A DNA stretch of 64,000 bases. Origin: Nitrospinota bacterium. Its GTDB lineage: Bacteria > Nitrospinota_A > UBA7883 > JACRLM01. The stretch lies in assembly GCA_016208975.1 (NCBI GenBank), contig JACQXA010000002.1, positions 62,001 to 126,000 of the forward strand. Direction: 5' to 3'. Both the position numbers and the translations under genes were made by a program. The notes below the pieces were generated by a model, which saw only the letters and a list, made by a program, of their open reading frames with translations, ran no database searches and was not told the DNA's origin. Each line of letters begins with the position of its first letter. Within the stretch, counting starts at the first letter, position 1. Shown here piece by piece: positions 1-8,438 of the stretch.

Positions 1-192
1 TACCCTGAATTCAAAATAGAAAAAGTGGAATACAACACCTGCCTTTCGTTCCTGCTCACCGGCGGGTTCAGGATCCGCCAGCTTCTGCCAACCTTCGCCA
101 TCAACGGCCTGTTCGCGCTGGAGAACTGGATTATCCGGAACGTCACCAGCAAGATAGCGGTGACCATGGCCGTAACTGTTAAAAGGGTGTGA
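1..192 (+). CDS. C-terminal end of an unidentified protein (possibly a methyltransferase)
   Basis: An open frame runs in from the left edge and ends at TGA 190-192, giving the last 63 residues of a protein whose start lies outside the window. The tail has a hydrophobic-aromatic stretch (FAINGLFALENWIIRN) and ends VTVKRV. The style, with a late NGLFALENW segment, resembles the C-termini of class I SAM methyltransferases in polysaccharide loci, but no catalytic motif is inside the window and I do not assign a function. It ends 11 bp before the asparagine synthase gene on the same strand, so the two are probably co-transcribed. Confidence 0.55.
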   Translation, partial: YPEFKIEKVEYNTCLSFLLTGGFRIRQLLPTFAINGLFALENWIIRNVTSKIAVTMAVTVKRV

Positions 193-203
193 TGTTTCAA
201 TAA

Positions 204-2177
204 ATGTGCGGCATAACAGGGTTCATTAATCCCTCCGGCGCGGACAACGCTAAAGAACTGGCGCGCAAGGTGGAAGGCATGGCCGGGGCCATGATAAAAC
301 GCGGCCCCGACGCGGGCGGAGCATGGGTGGACGAACCAATGCAAGTGGCCCTGGGTCACCGGCGCCTGTCCATCATAGACCTCTCGCCCGCCGGGGCCCA
401 GCCCATGGAATCCGCGTCCGGAAGGTACGTCATCGCCTACAACGGCGAGGTGTACAATTTCGCCGATGTCCGCCGGGAACTGGAAACTAGCGGCCCCGTA
501 AAATGGCGCGGCCATTCGGACACCGAGGTGATGCTGGCCGCCATGGAGCGGTATGGGGTAAAAAAAGCGCTGGAGAAATTCAACGGCATGTTCGCCTTCG
601 CCCTGTGGGACAGGCAAGAACGGACATTGACGCTAGCCAGAGACCGCATCGGCAAAAAACCGCTCTATTACGGCTGGATGAACGGGGCCTTCCTGTTCGC
701 CTCGGAAATGAAGGCGCTCATGGCCTGGCCCGGCTTCCGCTCGGAAATAGACCGGGGCGCGCTGGCCTTGTTCCTGCGGCACAACTATGTGCCGTCGCCT
801 TATTCCATATTCAAAGGCATCCACAAGCTACGGCCCGGCCATATCGTCACGTTTGAAAATCCGTTTTCGCAGGCGGCCGCCCCGGCTCCGGAACCGTACT
901 GGTCGGCCAAAACCGTGTTCGACTCCGCCGAAACCTGCCTGTTCGACGCGCCGGAGAGCGAGCTTTTAGATAACCTCGAAAAGCTCCTGTTAGACGCGGT
1001 GAAGATAAGGATGATAAGCGACGTGCCCCTGGGCGCGTTTTTGTCGGGGGGTATAGACTCGTCACTGGTGGTGGCGCTGATGCAGGCCCAGAGCGCCCAA
1101 CCGGTGAAAACCTTCACCATCGGATTTAACGAGGAAGGTTACAACGAGGCGGTTCACGCCCAGGCCGTGGCCCGGCGCTTGCGCACGGACCACACGGAAT
1201 TATACGTCACGCCGGAAGAGGCCATGGGGGTGATACCCGATTTGCCCTCAATCTACGACGAGCCTTTCGCCGATTCGTCGCAGATACCCACATTTCTTGT
1301 ATCAAAACTGGCGCGGCGGAAAGTAACCGTGGCCCTCTCCGGCGACGGGGGGGACGAAAGTTTCGGCGGGTACAACAGGTACATCTGGGCCATGTCCATC
1401 TGGCGTAAAATGCGCTTGGCTCCCCGGGGGGCAAGAAAAGTAATGGCCGGGATCATCGCCTCCGCGCCGCCGGGCGTCTTGGGGGCTTTATATGGCATGG
1501 CGGAATTCATCCTGCCCAAAACAGCCCGTGTCACAAACCCGGTGGACAAACTGTATAAACTGGCGGACATTTTGTCCCTCTCCGGCCCCATGGATATATA
1601 CCGCTGGCTGGTGTCCCATTACAAAAACCCTGCGGAAATAGCCATCGGCGCCACGGAACCGCCCACGGCTTTGGATGACAGTTCGAGTTTCGTCAACACG
1701 GCGGATTTTACGCGCCAGATGATGTATATGGACATCATCACCTATTTGCCCGACGACATCCTGGTGAAAGTGGACAGGGCCAGCATGGGCGTAAGCCTGG
1801 AGGCCCGGGCGCCTTTGCTGGATCATCGCGTGGTGGAGTTTGCCGCCAGGCTTTCCACAGCCGCAAAGATAAAAGATGGCAATGGCAAATGGCTTCTGCG
1901 CAAAGTCCTTTACCGCCATGTGCCGCAAGAGCTCATCGAACGCCCCAAAATGGGTTTCGGGATGCCCATAGACGTGTGGCTTCGCGGGCCGTTGCGGGAA
2001 TGGGGCGAAGAGCTGTTGAGCGAAAAGAAGTTGAGGGAAGATGGTTATTTCAATCCGGGGCCCATCCGCCGCCAGTGGGAAGAGCACGTTTCCGGCAGGC
2101 GCAACTGGCATTACGCCCTATGGAACATTCTTATGTTCCAGGCGTGGTTAAACGGTTATAATCACCACGTAAAATAA
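204..2177 (+). CDS. asnB: Asparagine synthase (glutamine-hydrolysing) family amidotransferase
   Basis: This is a 657-residue class II glutamine amidotransferase. It moves glutamine nitrogen to an adenylylated acid: aspartate in true AsnB, sometimes a sugar acid in glycan loci. The start at 204 is fixed by MCGI: Cys2 must become the N-terminal nucleophile. The Ntn glutaminase domain covers roughly residues 1-210 (RGPDAGG, NGEVYNF, SDTEV). The synthetase domain follows, with the PP-loop ATP motif SGGIDSS near residue 280 and ALSGDGGDE near 380. The length is normal for AsnB paralogues of polysaccharide clusters. Downstream genes are all nucleotide-sugar enzymes, so amidation of a uronic acid is an alternative to asparagine synthesis. 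The family call is firm; the substrate is open. Confidence 0.93.
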   Translation: MCGITGFINPSGADNAKELARKVEGMAGAMIKRGPDAGGAWVDEPMQVALGHRRLSIIDLSPAGAQPMESASGRYVIAYNGEVYNFADVRRELETSGPVKWRGHSDTEVMLAAMERYGVKKALEKFNGMFAFALWDRQERTLTLARDRIGKKPLYYGWMNGAFLFASEMKALMAWPGFRSEIDRGALALFLRHNYVPSPYSIFKGIHKLRPGHIVTFENPFSQAAAPAPEPYWSAKTVFDSAETCLFDAPESELLDNLEKLLLDAVKIRMISDVPLGAFLSGGIDSSLVVALMQAQSAQPVKTFTIGFNEEGYNEAVHAQAVARRLRTDHTELYVTPEEAMGVIPDLPSIYDEPFADSSQIPTFLVSKLARRKVTVALSGDGGDESFGGYNRYIWAMSIWRKMRLAPRGARKVMAGIIASAPPGVLGALYGMAEFILPKTARVTNPVDKLYKLADILSLSGPMDIYRWLVSHYKNPAEIAIGATEPPTALDDSSSFVNTADFTRQMMYMDIITYLPDDILVKVDRASMGVSLEARAPLLDHRVVEFAARLSTAAKIKDGNGKWLLRKVLYRHVPQELIERPKMGFGMPIDVWLRGPLREWGEELLSEKKLREDGYFNPGPIRRQWEEHVSGRRNWHYALWNILMFQAWLNGYNHHVK

Positions 2178-2261
2178 ACTGGCCGGGCGTTTCTTGCCCT
2201 GGTCTAAACCAACTGCTGTATTTTCACTGTCTATACTCATACCGTTTTAAGGGCGCTTACT

Positions 2262-3410
2262 ATGCGAGTGATGATTTTGGGCGGGGACGGTTATCTTGGC
2301 TGGCCCACGGCCATGATGTTCGCCAATAACGGGCACGACGTAGTTGTCATGGACAATTACCTCCGCCGTAACATGGCGCGGGAAACAAGCTCCGAAGCGC
2401 TCATGCCCAACCCGAACCTCAACGCCCGGGCGGACATTTTTAAAAGCGTCACCGGGAAAAGCGTAAAAGTGGTAATCGGTGATTGCGCCGATTACATGGA
2501 GCTGTCGCGGGTTTTCGCCGGGTTTTGCCCGGAAGCGGTGGTGCATTACGCCGAGCAACCCTCGGCCCCCTATTCCATGCTGGGGTTCAACGAGGCCCGG
2601 CGCACGCTGAACAACAACGTGAACACCACGTTCAACCTAATCTGGTGCGTTATGAAGCACGCGCCGGACTGCCACATAATAAAGCTGGGCACCATGGGGG
2701 AATACGGCACCCCCAACATAGACATCGAAGAGGGCTGGATAGACATTGCCCATAACGGCAGGAACGAAAAGTTTCTGTACCCCCGCCAGGCAGGGTCGCT
2801 CTATCACACCACCAAAGTGCTGGATACGGACCTGCTGTGGTTCTACGTGAGAGCTTACGGCATCCGCGTTACAGACCTTATGCAGGGGCCGGTTTACGGC
2901 CTGTCAACGCCGTTGGCGGACATGGATGAACAGCTGATACCCAATTTCCATTACGACGATATTTTCGGCACCGTGGTGAACCGGTTCATCACCCAGGCCG
3001 TGGCTGGCATACCGCTTACAATTTACGGAAAAGGTGGCCAGACCCGTGGGTATTTGAACATAAACGACACCCTCCAGTGCGTGGACCTGGCCATGGCCAA
3101 TCCGGTGGGCAAAGGGGAATTGCGCATACTAAACCAGTTCACCGAGCTTTTCTCGGTGAACCAGCTGGCGGAAAAAGTGGCCTCGGTGGGGAACCGGCTG
3201 GGGCTGAACGTGAAAGTGGCCAACATTGAAAACCCCCGTAAGGAAAAAGAGGAGCATTATTACAACGCCAAACACAGCGGCCTTCTGGAGCTTGGGTTAC
3301 AGCCCAATTACATGACCGACGATGTGGTGGCCGGAATGCTGGAACGGGTAGCCAAATACAAGGACAGGATAGACAAATCGAAAATCATGCCGCGCATGAG
3401 ATGGTCGTGA
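2262..3410 (+). CDS. UDP-sulfoquinovose synthase-like NAD-dependent epimerase (SQD1/SqdB/Agl3 family)
   Basis: This 382-residue extended short-chain dehydrogenase has strong SQD1 character. It starts with GGDGYLGW, the NAD-binding loop of this subfamily. It carries QPSAPYSM and the stretch KLGTMGEYGTPNIDIEEG, which is diagnostic for enzymes that add sulfite to UDP-glucose to make UDP-sulfoquinovose. The catalytic residues are visible: Thr144, Tyr181 and Lys185 (YHTTK), almost the numbering of plant SQD1 (145/182/186). No sulfolipid synthase (SqdX/SQD2) lies next to it; its neighbours are glycan genes. It may therefore feed a sulfo-sugar into a surface glycan, as Agl3 does in Sulfolobus, rather than into sulfolipid. 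The SQD1 family call is confident; use in a glycan is inference. Confidence 0.88.
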   Translation: MRVMILGGDGYLGWPTAMMFANNGHDVVVMDNYLRRNMARETSSEALMPNPNLNARADIFKSVTGKSVKVVIGDCADYMELSRVFAGFCPEAVVHYAEQPSAPYSMLGFNEARRTLNNNVNTTFNLIWCVMKHAPDCHIIKLGTMGEYGTPNIDIEEGWIDIAHNGRNEKFLYPRQAGSLYHTTKVLDTDLLWFYVRAYGIRVTDLMQGPVYGLSTPLADMDEQLIPNFHYDDIFGTVVNRFITQAVAGIPLTIYGKGGQTRGYLNINDTLQCVDLAMANPVGKGELRILNQFTELFSVNQLAEKVASVGNRLGLNVKVANIENPRKEKEEHYYNAKHSGLLELGLQPNYMTDDVVAGMLERVAKYKDRIDKSKIMPRMRWS

Positions 3411-3462
3411 CCAGTATTTTTCCAGTCCGGCTTTTCTGGCGCCTGGCTCCGGGTGGATTTTA

Positions 3463-3613
3463 GGTTGTGTCTCAGTTTGCATCTCAAATAATGGACAGAT
3501 CCTTCACTTCGCTTGCGCTTCGCTCAGGATGACAATGTTATCAACGGCTTTTATATTGTCATTCTGAGCGTAAGTGAAGAATCTCCCCTGTACTTTCAAA
3601 CTGAGACACTACA
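3463..3613 (+). mobile_element. 151-bp MITE, copy 1 (orientation A, degraded)
   Basis: This is the first of six copies of one 151-bp element. Its ends are GGTTGTGTCTCAGTTTG and the inverse complement ending GACACTACA, mismatched variants of the 19-bp consensus terminal repeat GGTRGTGTCCCAGTTTGAA. The interior is an imperfect palindrome: a long arm with a TTCGCTTGCGCTTCGC insert, a loop around TTATCAACGGCTTTTAT, then a shorter arm. Flanking 8-mers (GGATTTTA and ATCATTAA) no longer match, so this copy looks old. It ends 14 bp before the MntA-like start codon, so the promoter of that module must lie inside the element or upstream of it. Confidence 0.88.
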
Positions 3614-3627
3614 ATCATTAATAAATC

Positions 3628-3918
3628 ATGAACACAAAGGCGCTTTTAATACAAAAACGGGATGACATCCTCCGGATAGCCCGGGAGCATGGGGCGCGCG
3701 GGATCCGCTTGTTTGGGTCGGTGGCGCGGGGGGAGGAGCTACCCGACAGCGATGTGGATTTCCTGGTGGAGCTGGAAGAAGGGCGTAGCCTGCTTGATCT
3801 TGGCGGAATGCAAATGGATCTTCAGGATTTGCTAGGCCGGAAAATTGATATTGTCACCGAAAAAGGGGTGCGCCCCCGAATAAAGGACAGGATTTACAGA
3901 GAAGCCGTTCCCATATGA
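3628..3918 (+). CDS. MntA-like nucleotidyltransferase antitoxin
   Basis: This is a 96-residue minimal nucleotidyltransferase (MNT) domain. The polymerase-beta signature is complete: Gly30-Ser31 in GSVARGE, then Ser41-Asp42-Val43-Asp44 for metal and NTP binding, with a third acid likely in KIDIV. In the MntA/HepT type VII toxin-antitoxin family this protein transfers AMP to a tyrosine of the HEPN partner and silences it. Its stop overlaps the start of the HEPN gene (ATGA, 3915-3918), so the two are translationally coupled. There is no good Shine-Dalgarno, and the gene lies directly behind a MITE. Placement inside a glycan operon fits a mobile defence or addiction cassette. Confidence 0.9.
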   Translation: MNTKALLIQKRDDILRIAREHGARGIRLFGSVARGEELPDSDVDFLVELEEGRSLLDLGGMQMDLQDLLGRKIDIVTEKGVRPRIKDRIYREAVPI

Positions 3919-4232
3919 GAGATGACCACCAGCGTTTATTGGATATTCCGGAGGCCATGGGAAAAATTGAAAAGTATTCCGGCGGTGGAAAAACGTCTTT
4001 TGAAAATAACGAACTGATCCAGACTTGGGTTATTTATCACCTGCAAATAATGGGTGAAGCCGCCAGCAATATATCAGACACCACAAAGGCAAAGTATCCA
4101 TCCATCCAGTGGCGTAATATTACCGGTATGCGGAATATCCTTGAACACGGCTACTTCGGCCTTGATAGCGACGTGGTATGGTCTGTCGTGGAGAACGACT
4201 TGGCTTTATTAAAGGCAAATCTGCAATCCTGA
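3915..4232 (+). CDS. HepT-like HEPN domain toxin (DUF86 family)
   Basis: This 105-residue all-helical HEPN protein pairs with the preceding MNT gene. The RNase motif R-x4-H-x-Y is intact as Arg73, His78 and Tyr80 (RNILEHGY); in characterised HepT proteins this Tyr is AMPylated by MntA. The second conserved segment, near EAASNISD, is also present. Length and gene order (MNT first, HEPN second, 4-bp overlap) match the family. The predicted role is a ribonuclease or tRNase toxin held inactive by its partner. It would be cytoplasmic and act as an addiction or phage-defence module. Nothing suggests inactivation. Confidence 0.9.
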   Translation: MRDDHQRLLDIPEAMGKIEKYSGGGKTSFENNELIQTWVIYHLQIMGEAASNISDTTKAKYPSIQWRNITGMRNILEHGYFGLDSDVVWSVVENDLALLKANLQS

Positions 4233-4270
4233 TTTATTTTAAACCGCCGAAATCCACTGTTTCTTCTTAA

Positions 4271-5683
4271 ATGAATTTATTCCGCCTCCTTAAAAGCATC
4301 TACCGGAGCGTTCCCCCCTCGTTGCAGGACACGGTTAAGTCCTGCTATTTCGCGGCGCAAGATATGCGTCACGAACGCGCTCTGGGGGCGGGTTTGTTCG
4401 AATCCGTTTCAGGAAATAAATCCATAGCCATCACGCTGGCCGCTAAAAAAATAGCGCAGGATAACGCCACCCGGCATGGCGCAAGCCTTAAATACCCGGC
4501 GGAACTCGTCATCGTCAATTACATCGGCCAGCTTGGTTGCGGCGGGGCGGAGAAACAGCTTTTCTATCTGGCGGAAAGACTCACAGGGCTAGGTTCAAAA
4601 ATAACAACCCTAACATCGTCGCCGTTATCGGGGCCAGCCGCCCATTACAAACCCGCGCTGGAAAAGCTTGGTGTGGAATGCCGCATGCCCCGGCCTGTTT
4701 TGGCGAAGGAGCTTTCATCCATCGCCGATGATTGGGTAATGCTTGTTCCGCCGTATCTGTCCAAATACGTTTACGCGCTGGCGCTGGAGCTTGCGCGTAT
4801 AAAACCCGATGTCCTGCATTGCTGGCTGGACGACGCGAATGTCATCGGCGCTCTGGCGGGGCTCATGACTGGCGTTCCCAGAATCGTCATGAGCGCCCAC
4901 AGTTTAAACCCATCCCACTTTCCGCACATCCGCGCGCCATGGCATAAACCTTGGTACAGCACGCTCCTGCAAAGCGGCCGGGTGACATTCACCAACAACT
5001 CCAGATGCGGCGCGGAGGATTACGCCCAATGGCTGGAAATTGACGCCGACAGGATAACCGTTATCCATAACGGGATGGATTTTACAGCCTTAAACGATGT
5101 GGATGATAATAAGTCCGCGCGGTTCCGGGAATCCATAAATGCCAAAGCCGGTGAGCCACTGATAGGCGGGGTGTTCCGCATGTCTCCGGAAAAACGCCCG
5201 TTCGATTTTCTTAACGCCGTAAAAAAAGCGCGGGAGCTGGTTCCCGTCGCGCGGGCGGTTGTCTCTGGCACGGGGCCGCTGGCGGTGGATTTTTCAAAAG
5301 CCATCGTCAGCCAAGGGCTTCACGACGTTGTGATGTATCTTGGCTGGCATGACGACGTTTATTCCCTCATGAAAGCCTGTGACGCAGTGCTTGTGGCCTC
5401 GGAAATGGAGGGTATCCCCACCGTCATTCTCGAATCGCAATATATGGGCACGCCGGTGGTAGCCACTAGCGTAGGCGGCATACCGGAAGTAATCGAAAAC
5501 GGCGTAACCGGCATACTGGCCCCTGTGGGCGACAGTAACGCCATGGGCGAGGCGCTGGCGAAAATATTGAAAGACCCCGGTTTAAAACGCCGTCTGGGTC
5601 AGGAAGGGGCAAAATCCGCCGCAAAATTTTCCATTGAGAAGATGACGGAGACGGTTTTACGCATTTATAATGGCGAAGGCTAG
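4271..5683 (+). CDS. GT4-family glycosyltransferase
   Basis: This 470-residue retaining GT-B glycosyltransferase would transfer a sugar from a nucleotide donor to a growing lipid-linked glycan at the inner face of the membrane. The N-terminal acceptor domain includes QLGCGGAEKQLFYLAERL (about residues 88-105), the usual GGAE loop. The C-terminal donor domain holds VIHNGMD, FRMSPEKRP and the E-x7-E motif region SEMEGIPTVILESQYMGTPVVA, then VGGIPEVI. About 80 N-terminal residues precede the fold and look unusual for GT4. The next gene starts 17 bp downstream. Donor and acceptor cannot be told from sequence. Confidence 0.88.
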   Translation: MNLFRLLKSIYRSVPPSLQDTVKSCYFAAQDMRHERALGAGLFESVSGNKSIAITLAAKKIAQDNATRHGASLKYPAELVIVNYIGQLGCGGAEKQLFYLAERLTGLGSKITTLTSSPLSGPAAHYKPALEKLGVECRMPRPVLAKELSSIADDWVMLVPPYLSKYVYALALELARIKPDVLHCWLDDANVIGALAGLMTGVPRIVMSAHSLNPSHFPHIRAPWHKPWYSTLLQSGRVTFTNNSRCGAEDYAQWLEIDADRITVIHNGMDFTALNDVDDNKSARFRESINAKAGEPLIGGVFRMSPEKRPFDFLNAVKKARELVPVARAVVSGTGPLAVDFSKAIVSQGLHDVVMYLGWHDDVYSLMKACDAVLVASEMEGIPTVILESQYMGTPVVATSVGGIPEVIENGVTGILAPVGDSNAMGEALAKILKDPGLKRRLGQEGAKSAAKFSIEKMTETVLRIYNGEG

Positions 5684-5700
5684 GACTGCCGGAGGAACGA

Positions 5701-6684
5701 TTGAAAAATAAAAATGTATTGGTCACCGGGGCTGGCGGGTTCATTGGAAGCCATCTGTGCGAGGCTCTGGTGGACGCCGGGGCCAGCGTAACCGCCATGA
5801 TCCGCTATACCTCACGGGCGGACTGGGGGAACCTGGAGTTTCTGCCCGCCGATAAAAAGGCCAGGCTCCACGTGGTGGCCGGGAATATCGAGGATGGGGA
5901 TTTCGTCTCCCGTCAAGTGGCCGGCAAAGATATCATCTTCCACCTGGCGGCCCTTATCGCCATTCCATACTCATACGTGGCGCCTCGAAGCTATATGCGA
6001 GCCAACGTGGAAGGAACCCTGAACGTTCTGGAATCAGCGCGGAACCATCAAGTGGCGCGGGTGGTTCACACCTCCACATCGGAGACATACGGCACCGCCC
6101 AATACGCTCCCATAGATGAAGACCATCCTCTGCAAGGGCAATCCCCCTATTCGGCATCCAAGATAGGGGCGGACAAGCTGGCGGAGAGTTATTTTCTTTC
6201 GTTCAACCTGCCGGTGGCCACCATCAGGCCGTTCAACACCTTTGGGCCGCGCCAGTCGGGCAGGGCCGTCATCCCCACCATAATCAGCCAGGCGCTTTAC
6301 CGTGATGAGATACATTTAGGGTCGCTGGATCCTGTGCGGGACCTGACATTTGTGAAAGACACCGTTCGCGGCTTTATCAGCGTGGCCAAATCCGACGACG
6401 CCGTGGGACAGGTGATAAACATCGGTATGGGCTCCGGCATCACCATTGGCGACCTGGCGGCGGAAATACTGGCTATCATGGGGCTGGATAAACCGGTAAT
6501 AGAGGACAAATCAAGGATCCGCCCGGCGAAAAGCGAGGTTTATAAATTGATCTGCGGCAACGCCAAGGCCGAAAAGCTCACAGGCTGGAAACCGGCATAT
6601 TCCCTGAAACAGGGTCTTGCGGAAACCATAGAATTCGTCCGGGCCAACCAGAATTTTTACCGGCCCGGCGCCTACATGCTATGA
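5701..6684 (+). CDS. NAD-dependent sugar-nucleotide 4,6-dehydratase (LegB-like SDR)
   Basis: This 327-residue extended SDR starts at TTG 5701, behind GGAGGAACGA. It has the Rossmann motif TGAGGFIGSH at the N-terminus, the active site STSETYG, and Tyr-x3-Lys as YSASK with a following IGADK. The phrase FHLAALIAIPYSYVAPRSY is typical of the LegB/GDP-sugar 4,6-dehydratase branch. The reaction would give a 4-keto-6-deoxy sugar nucleotide. A nucleotidyltransferase starts 10 bp downstream and a reductase-like SDR overlaps that. Activation, dehydration and reduction therefore sit in one transcription unit, and a DegT aminotransferase lies further down. The exact nucleotide (GDP, UDP or CDP) is not determined. 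Confidence 0.85.
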   Translation: MKNKNVLVTGAGGFIGSHLCEALVDAGASVTAMIRYTSRADWGNLEFLPADKKARLHVVAGNIEDGDFVSRQVAGKDIIFHLAALIAIPYSYVAPRSYMRANVEGTLNVLESARNHQVARVVHTSTSETYGTAQYAPIDEDHPLQGQSPYSASKIGADKLAESYFLSFNLPVATIRPFNTFGPRQSGRAVIPTIISQALYRDEIHLGSLDPVRDLTFVKDTVRGFISVAKSDDAVGQVINIGMGSGITIGDLAAEILAIMGLDKPVIEDKSRIRPAKSEVYKLICGNAKAEKLTGWKPAYSLKQGLAETIEFVRANQNFYRPGAYML

Positions 6685-6694
6685 GGGTGGATAG

Positions 6695-7414
6695 ATGCAA
6701 GCCATAATTTTAGCGGGCGGGAAGGGAACACGGCTACGGCCATACACCACGGTTCTTCCCAAACCGCTTATGCCCGTGGGCGATTACCCGATTCTGGAGA
6801 TTATCCTGCGCCAGCTCAAGCAGGCCGGGTTTAACGAGATAATCCTGGCGGTGGGGCATATGAGCCATCTGTTCGAGGCGTTTTTCCAGGACGGTAGCCG
6901 GTTCGGGGTGAACATCCATTACTCCTTCGAGGAAAAAGAGCTTGGCACCGCAGGCCCCATAGCCATGGCGGCGGACAAGCTGAAAGAAGATTTCCTGGTG
7001 ATGAACGGCGACGTGCTGACAACGCTGGATTACGCCCGGCTTATGGGCAATCACAAGGCCCGGAAAGCGGCGGCCACTATCAGTACCTTCAACCGGGAAG
7101 TGAAGATAGATTTCGGCGTTCTGGAAGGGGGCAAGGACAACCGGCTGGAACGATACATAGAGAAACCAACCTATCATTTCACCGTGAGCATGGGGGTGAA
7201 CGTTTTATCGCGGGACAAGGTTCTCCCCCATCTGCCTGTCAACCAGCGGATGGACATCCCTGAGCTGATGATGAAACTTCACGAGGCGGGGGAGCCGGTA
7301 ATGCTCCATCACGAGCCCTGTTTCTGGCTGGACATCGGCCGTGTGGACGATTATCAGGCCGCCACGGAGATTTTCGAGTCCCGCAAGGCGGAATTTTTCC
7401 CCAACGGGAAATGA
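6695..7414 (+). CDS. Sugar-1-phosphate nucleotidyltransferase
   Basis: This 239-residue protein is a single GT-A-like nucleotidyltransferase domain. It opens with AIILAGGKGTRLRPYT, which binds the NTP, and contains LPKPLMPVGDYPILE, where the lysine contacts the sugar phosphate, and VMNGDVLT, the metal-binding Asp. It lacks the left-handed helix or CBS domains of larger relatives, and its length fits HddC/RfbA-like enzymes. It should join an NTP to a sugar-1-phosphate to supply the neighbouring dehydratase. The stop overlaps the start of the next gene (ATGA at 7411-7414), which indicates coupling. It could use GTP, CTP or dTTP; sequence alone does not decide. Confidence 0.88.
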   Translation: MQAIILAGGKGTRLRPYTTVLPKPLMPVGDYPILEIILRQLKQAGFNEIILAVGHMSHLFEAFFQDGSRFGVNIHYSFEEKELGTAGPIAMAADKLKEDFLVMNGDVLTTLDYARLMGNHKARKAAATISTFNREVKIDFGVLEGGKDNRLERYIEKPTYHFTVSMGVNVLSRDKVLPHLPVNQRMDIPELMMKLHEAGEPVMLHHEPCFWLDIGRVDDYQAATEIFESRKAEFFPNGK

Positions 7415-8319
7415 AAGCCCTGGTAACCGGCGCGGGCGGGTTTTGCGGACGGCGCCTCGTCAAAAGCCTCCAGGGCCGCGGGCTGGATGTTTACACCGCG
7501 GGAACGCGAAGGACCGGCCCGGAAAAACATTTCCATCTATCCGATGTGGCCGACAGCAAGGCCGTGGAGGCAATGTTGCGGGCCATCGCGCCGGATTACG
7601 TGTTCCACCTGGCGGGAGTGGTGACAGCCGGGGATCCCACGCTGTTTTACAAGGTGAACTGCCAGTTCGCCGTGGCGATCCTTCACTCCATGGCTTCTCT
7701 GGGAATGAATAGCGCACCCATCCTTCTGGCGGGCACATCCGCTGAATATGGCAACGTTACGGCGGATCAACTGCCCATAACAGAAGATACCGCGCCAAAA
7801 CCTTACAACCATTACGGCATAAGCAAACTGGCCCAGACGTTGGCCGGGTTGTCGGCGGCGCATAAGCTTAAGGTTGTTGTGGCCCGGCCATTCAACATAA
7901 TCGGCCCCGAAATGCCGGGCCATATTGTGGTACAGGCGTTCGCCAGCCAGATAGCGGAAATAATAAAGGGCCGGAGAGAGCCTGTTATCAAGGTGGGCAA
8001 TCTGGCCAGTTCCCGGGATTTTATAGATGCGCGAGACGTGGTGGATATTTACTGGGAGTTGGCCAATAGCCCAAAAGCTTGTGGGCAGGTTGTAAACGTC
8101 TGTTCGGGCTCGGCGGTGAAAATTGCCGATATGTTGAAAACGCTTCTTGAAATCGCCGGGAAGAAAATTGAAGTGGTGGAAGACCCGGCGCTGTTAAAAC
8201 CCGTGGACGTTCCGGCCCATTACGGCTCCACAAAAAAACTTTTCGGCGTCATTGAGCCCCGGTCGTTGCGGACAGTGAACGATACCCTGGGGGATATTCT
8301 TTCCCATTTGATAAAATGA
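7411..8319 (+). CDS. SDR-family sugar-nucleotide reductase/epimerase (RMD-like)
   Basis: This 302-residue extended SDR overlaps the preceding nucleotidyltransferase by 4 bp. It has TGAGGFCGRRL at the N-terminus, the active site LAGTSAEYG and YGISK (Tyr-x3-Lys intact), and ARPFNIIGP for substrate specificity. The nearest characterised type by pattern is GDP-6-deoxy-4-keto-mannose reductase (RMD). It would act on the keto sugar made by the LegB-like enzyme. The remainder (DFIDARDVVDIYW, VCSGSAV) is normal for the family. The SDR call is firm; reduction versus epimerisation is inferred from neighbours. Confidence 0.82.
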   Translation: MKALVTGAGGFCGRRLVKSLQGRGLDVYTAGTRRTGPEKHFHLSDVADSKAVEAMLRAIAPDYVFHLAGVVTAGDPTLFYKVNCQFAVAILHSMASLGMNSAPILLAGTSAEYGNVTADQLPITEDTAPKPYNHYGISKLAQTLAGLSAAHKLKVVVARPFNIIGPEMPGHIVVQAFASQIAEIIKGRREPVIKVGNLASSRDFIDARDVVDIYWELANSPKACGQVVNVCSGSAVKIADMLKTLLEIAGKKIEVVEDPALLKPVDVPAHYGSTKKLFGVIEPRSLRTVNDTLGDILSHLIK

Positions 8320-8438
8320 GCGGGATTTTTACTGGCGAAAAACGCTACACCGGCAAAATGCTGTTTAGCCAGCAAATTACATATAACTTCCGATAAGGTG
8401 CATTATGTTAACTTTGGTTTCCGTGTCTAACGTAATTG

